Both the position numbers and the translations under genes were made by a program. Shown one piece after another: positions 50,583 to 51,604 of a DNA stretch of 51,604 nt. How positions within the stretch are numbered: position 1 is the first letter of the stretch; each line of letters opens with the position of its first letter. The notes beneath the pieces are model-generated. The model was not told where the DNA came from, made no database searches, and saw nothing but the letters and a program-made list of their open reading frames with translations. The stretch lies in the NCBI GenBank assembly GCA_023391015.1, contig JAEWBT010000143.1:1-51604 (forward strand), written 5' to 3'. This DNA is from Bacteroidota bacterium (GTDB lineage: Bacteria > Bacteroidota > Bacteroidia > Chitinophagales > Chitinophagaceae).

Positions 50583-50614
50583 CCGGAAATTTCCGGAAAT
50601 TGCGTTTCTTAGAA

Positions 50615-51118
50615 ATGAAAAACAGCCTTCTGGTATCCTTTATGATGCTTCTGGCAAGTTGCCAATCCTCCCAACCGGCCTTGCCGGAAGGAACCGTGGT
50701 GGACAGCCTAGTGGTCTATAAAAAATCCCGGAAAATGGTTGCTTTCCGGGATGGACAACTGCTGAAAACTTACGCCATTAGGCTGGGAGATGCGCCGGTG
50801 GGCCAAAAGCACGCCGAAGGCGACGAGCGCACGCCAGAAGGCTGCTATACTATCAACGACCGCAATCCGGCTAGCGGCTATCACAAAAATCTGGGCATTT
50901 CTTATCCGAATGCAGCGCAAAAAGCGGCCGCGAAAGCTGCTGGCAAAGCCCCTGGCGGCGACATTAAGATTCATGGTCGGCCCAATGGCACCTGGATTCC
51001 ACAGTGGGCTTTTAGCCTGCGTGACTGGACCAATGGCTGCATTGCGGTCAGCAATGAAGAAGTGGATGAGCTGTTCCGCGCTGTGAAGCCTGGCGCGCCC
51101 ATTTGTATTTTTCCGTAA
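50615..51118 (+). CDS. L,D-transpeptidase (YkuD) lipoprotein
   Basis: A 167-residue enzyme with a lipoprotein signal (MKNSLLVSFMMLLASC, lipobox LASC with Cys16). The YkuD catalytic region is IHGRPNGTWIPQ followed by WTNGCIAVSNEE, holding the His and the nucleophile Cys. It would form 3-3 peptidoglycan cross-links or anchor proteins, in the periplasm. An in-frame extension back to 50477 crosses the direct repeats and lacks a signal sequence, so 50615 is chosen. Confidence 0.92.
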   Translation: MKNSLLVSFMMLLASCQSSQPALPEGTVVDSLVVYKKSRKMVAFRDGQLLKTYAIRLGDAPVGQKHAEGDERTPEGCYTINDRNPASGYHKNLGISYPNAAQKAAAKAAGKAPGGDIKIHGRPNGTWIPQWAFSLRDWTNGCIAVSNEEVDELFRAVKPGAPICIFP

Positions 51119-51136
51119 AAACGTCTGGCGTTTTTC

Positions 51137-51604
51137 TTAGTGCTGTTGCAGGCTGTCTATCTCCGGACGAATCGCAGCTACCACTTTCCGGTCGTGGATA
51201 AACGACCAGTTCAGGCTTTGTTGCGTCGTGGTCCGGTCATCATCGTAGTGGAAAAACAAAATCATGTTTACCAAAGGATATTTCCGGGGCATGTCGCTGA
51301 GGGCATCTGCAAACCACTTGGGGCGGTTGCCGCCTACGGCCAGACTGCCGAATTCAGAAAGGATGATTGGTTTTTTGAACTGGGCCAGCCCTTTATAGTA
51401 CTTTCCGAAAATATCGTCAAACGTCCACCACTGACTCCAGTTGGCAACCGATCCATAGTTGAGCGTACCGACGGCCACATAATCCACCAGCGAATCGCCG
51501 GGATAGTATTCTTTGAAATAGCCGTAGTTCGGGTGGGGGCTCCAGGCCCAAAGCACATTGCGAACCTTTGCTTCGTCGAAGATGCGGTGCACATGGGTAT
51601 AGGC
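51137..51604 (-). CDS. GH26-like glycoside hydrolase, 3' part only
   Basis: The reading frame stays open to the right edge (AYTHVHRIFDEAKVRNVLWA), so the N-terminal part is outside the window. Visible are NVLWAWSPHPNY, DYVAVGTLNYG, the probable nucleophile Glu in IILSEFGSLAVGG and a C-terminal LFFHYDDDR. This resembles the C-terminal half of GH26 mannanase-type TIM barrels. Substrate is uncertain. It is convergent with the L,D-transpeptidase gene, 18 bp between stops. Confidence 0.75.
   Translation of the reverse strand, partial: AYTHVHRIFDEAKVRNVLWAWSPHPNYGYFKEYYPGDSLVDYVAVGTLNYGSVANWSQWWTFDDIFGKYYKGLAQFKKPIILSEFGSLAVGGNRPKWFADALSDMPRKYPLVNMILFFHYDDDRTTTQQSLNWSFIHDRKVVAAIRPEIDSLQQH

Overview
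The window looks like a Bacteroidota chromosome, most likely Chitinophagaceae or a close relative. The evidence is a SusC-type TonB-dependent receptor with a carboxypeptidase-like domain, a TamB-like giant, a HU-CCDC81/SPOR fusion, TPR plus beta-barrel outer-membrane pairs, and several exact copies of the Bacteroidota -7 promoter box TAnnTTTG just upstream of genes. Most of the window is GC-rich by eye, but roughly 20.1-27.2 kb drops to about one third GC. No rRNA, tRNA or CRISPR was recognised.

Layout. 1-3.3 kb: a 42-bp tandem repeat, ribBA, a ladder of small hairpins, and a glycosyltransferase. 3.3-13.4 kb: TamB-like protein, MscS channel, prolyl oligopeptidase and a POT peptide transporter. 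13.4-18.3 kb: a 42-bp AT-rich repeat upstream of an ABC / HlyD / TolC export operon whose ATPase motifs are all degenerate. 18.3-20.1 kb: purD and a single-domain response regulator. 20.1-28.5 kb: a low-GC, all-minus-strand array of single- or two-gene units separated by related imperfect palindromes, next to a tyrosine recombinase. 28.5-39.6 kb: nnrD, TonB receptor, porin, TPR protein with coupled barrel protein, HU-SPOR protein and a YkgJ protein. 39.6-45.3 kb: parA-parB with unusual upstream half-sites, a KdnB-like dehydrogenase, a ROK kinase and a divergent sugar transporter. 45.3-46.3 kb: a non-coding stretch with six 43-bp repeats. 46.3-51.6 kb: membrane TPR protein, AsmA-like protein, second POT transporter, L,D-transpeptidase and the 3' part of a GH26-like glycosidase.

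The most interesting region is 20.16-28.47 kb, which has the logic of an integron without a canonical IntI. Each unit carries a dyad site of about 120-190 bp on the 3' side of its gene. The site keeps terminal AAC/GTT, and one arm carries extra bases. The two ends of a unit are complementary (13/14, 10/12, 12/14), as expected for cassettes that circularise at an attC. An exact TAnnTTTG promoter points into the array from the gap between recombinase and first unit. The recombinase lacks the insert that defines IntI and has a Bacteroidota-type N-terminal domain.

Other strong signals: the palindrome TTTCCGGAAA occurs about 30 times (TTCCGGAA about 51 times) throughout the resident DNA but not inside the cassette array; four parS-like half-sites stand head-to-tail at one-helical-turn spacing upstream of parA; and a hairpin ladder with variable stems but constant GAA-type loops lies upstream of the glycosyltransferase.
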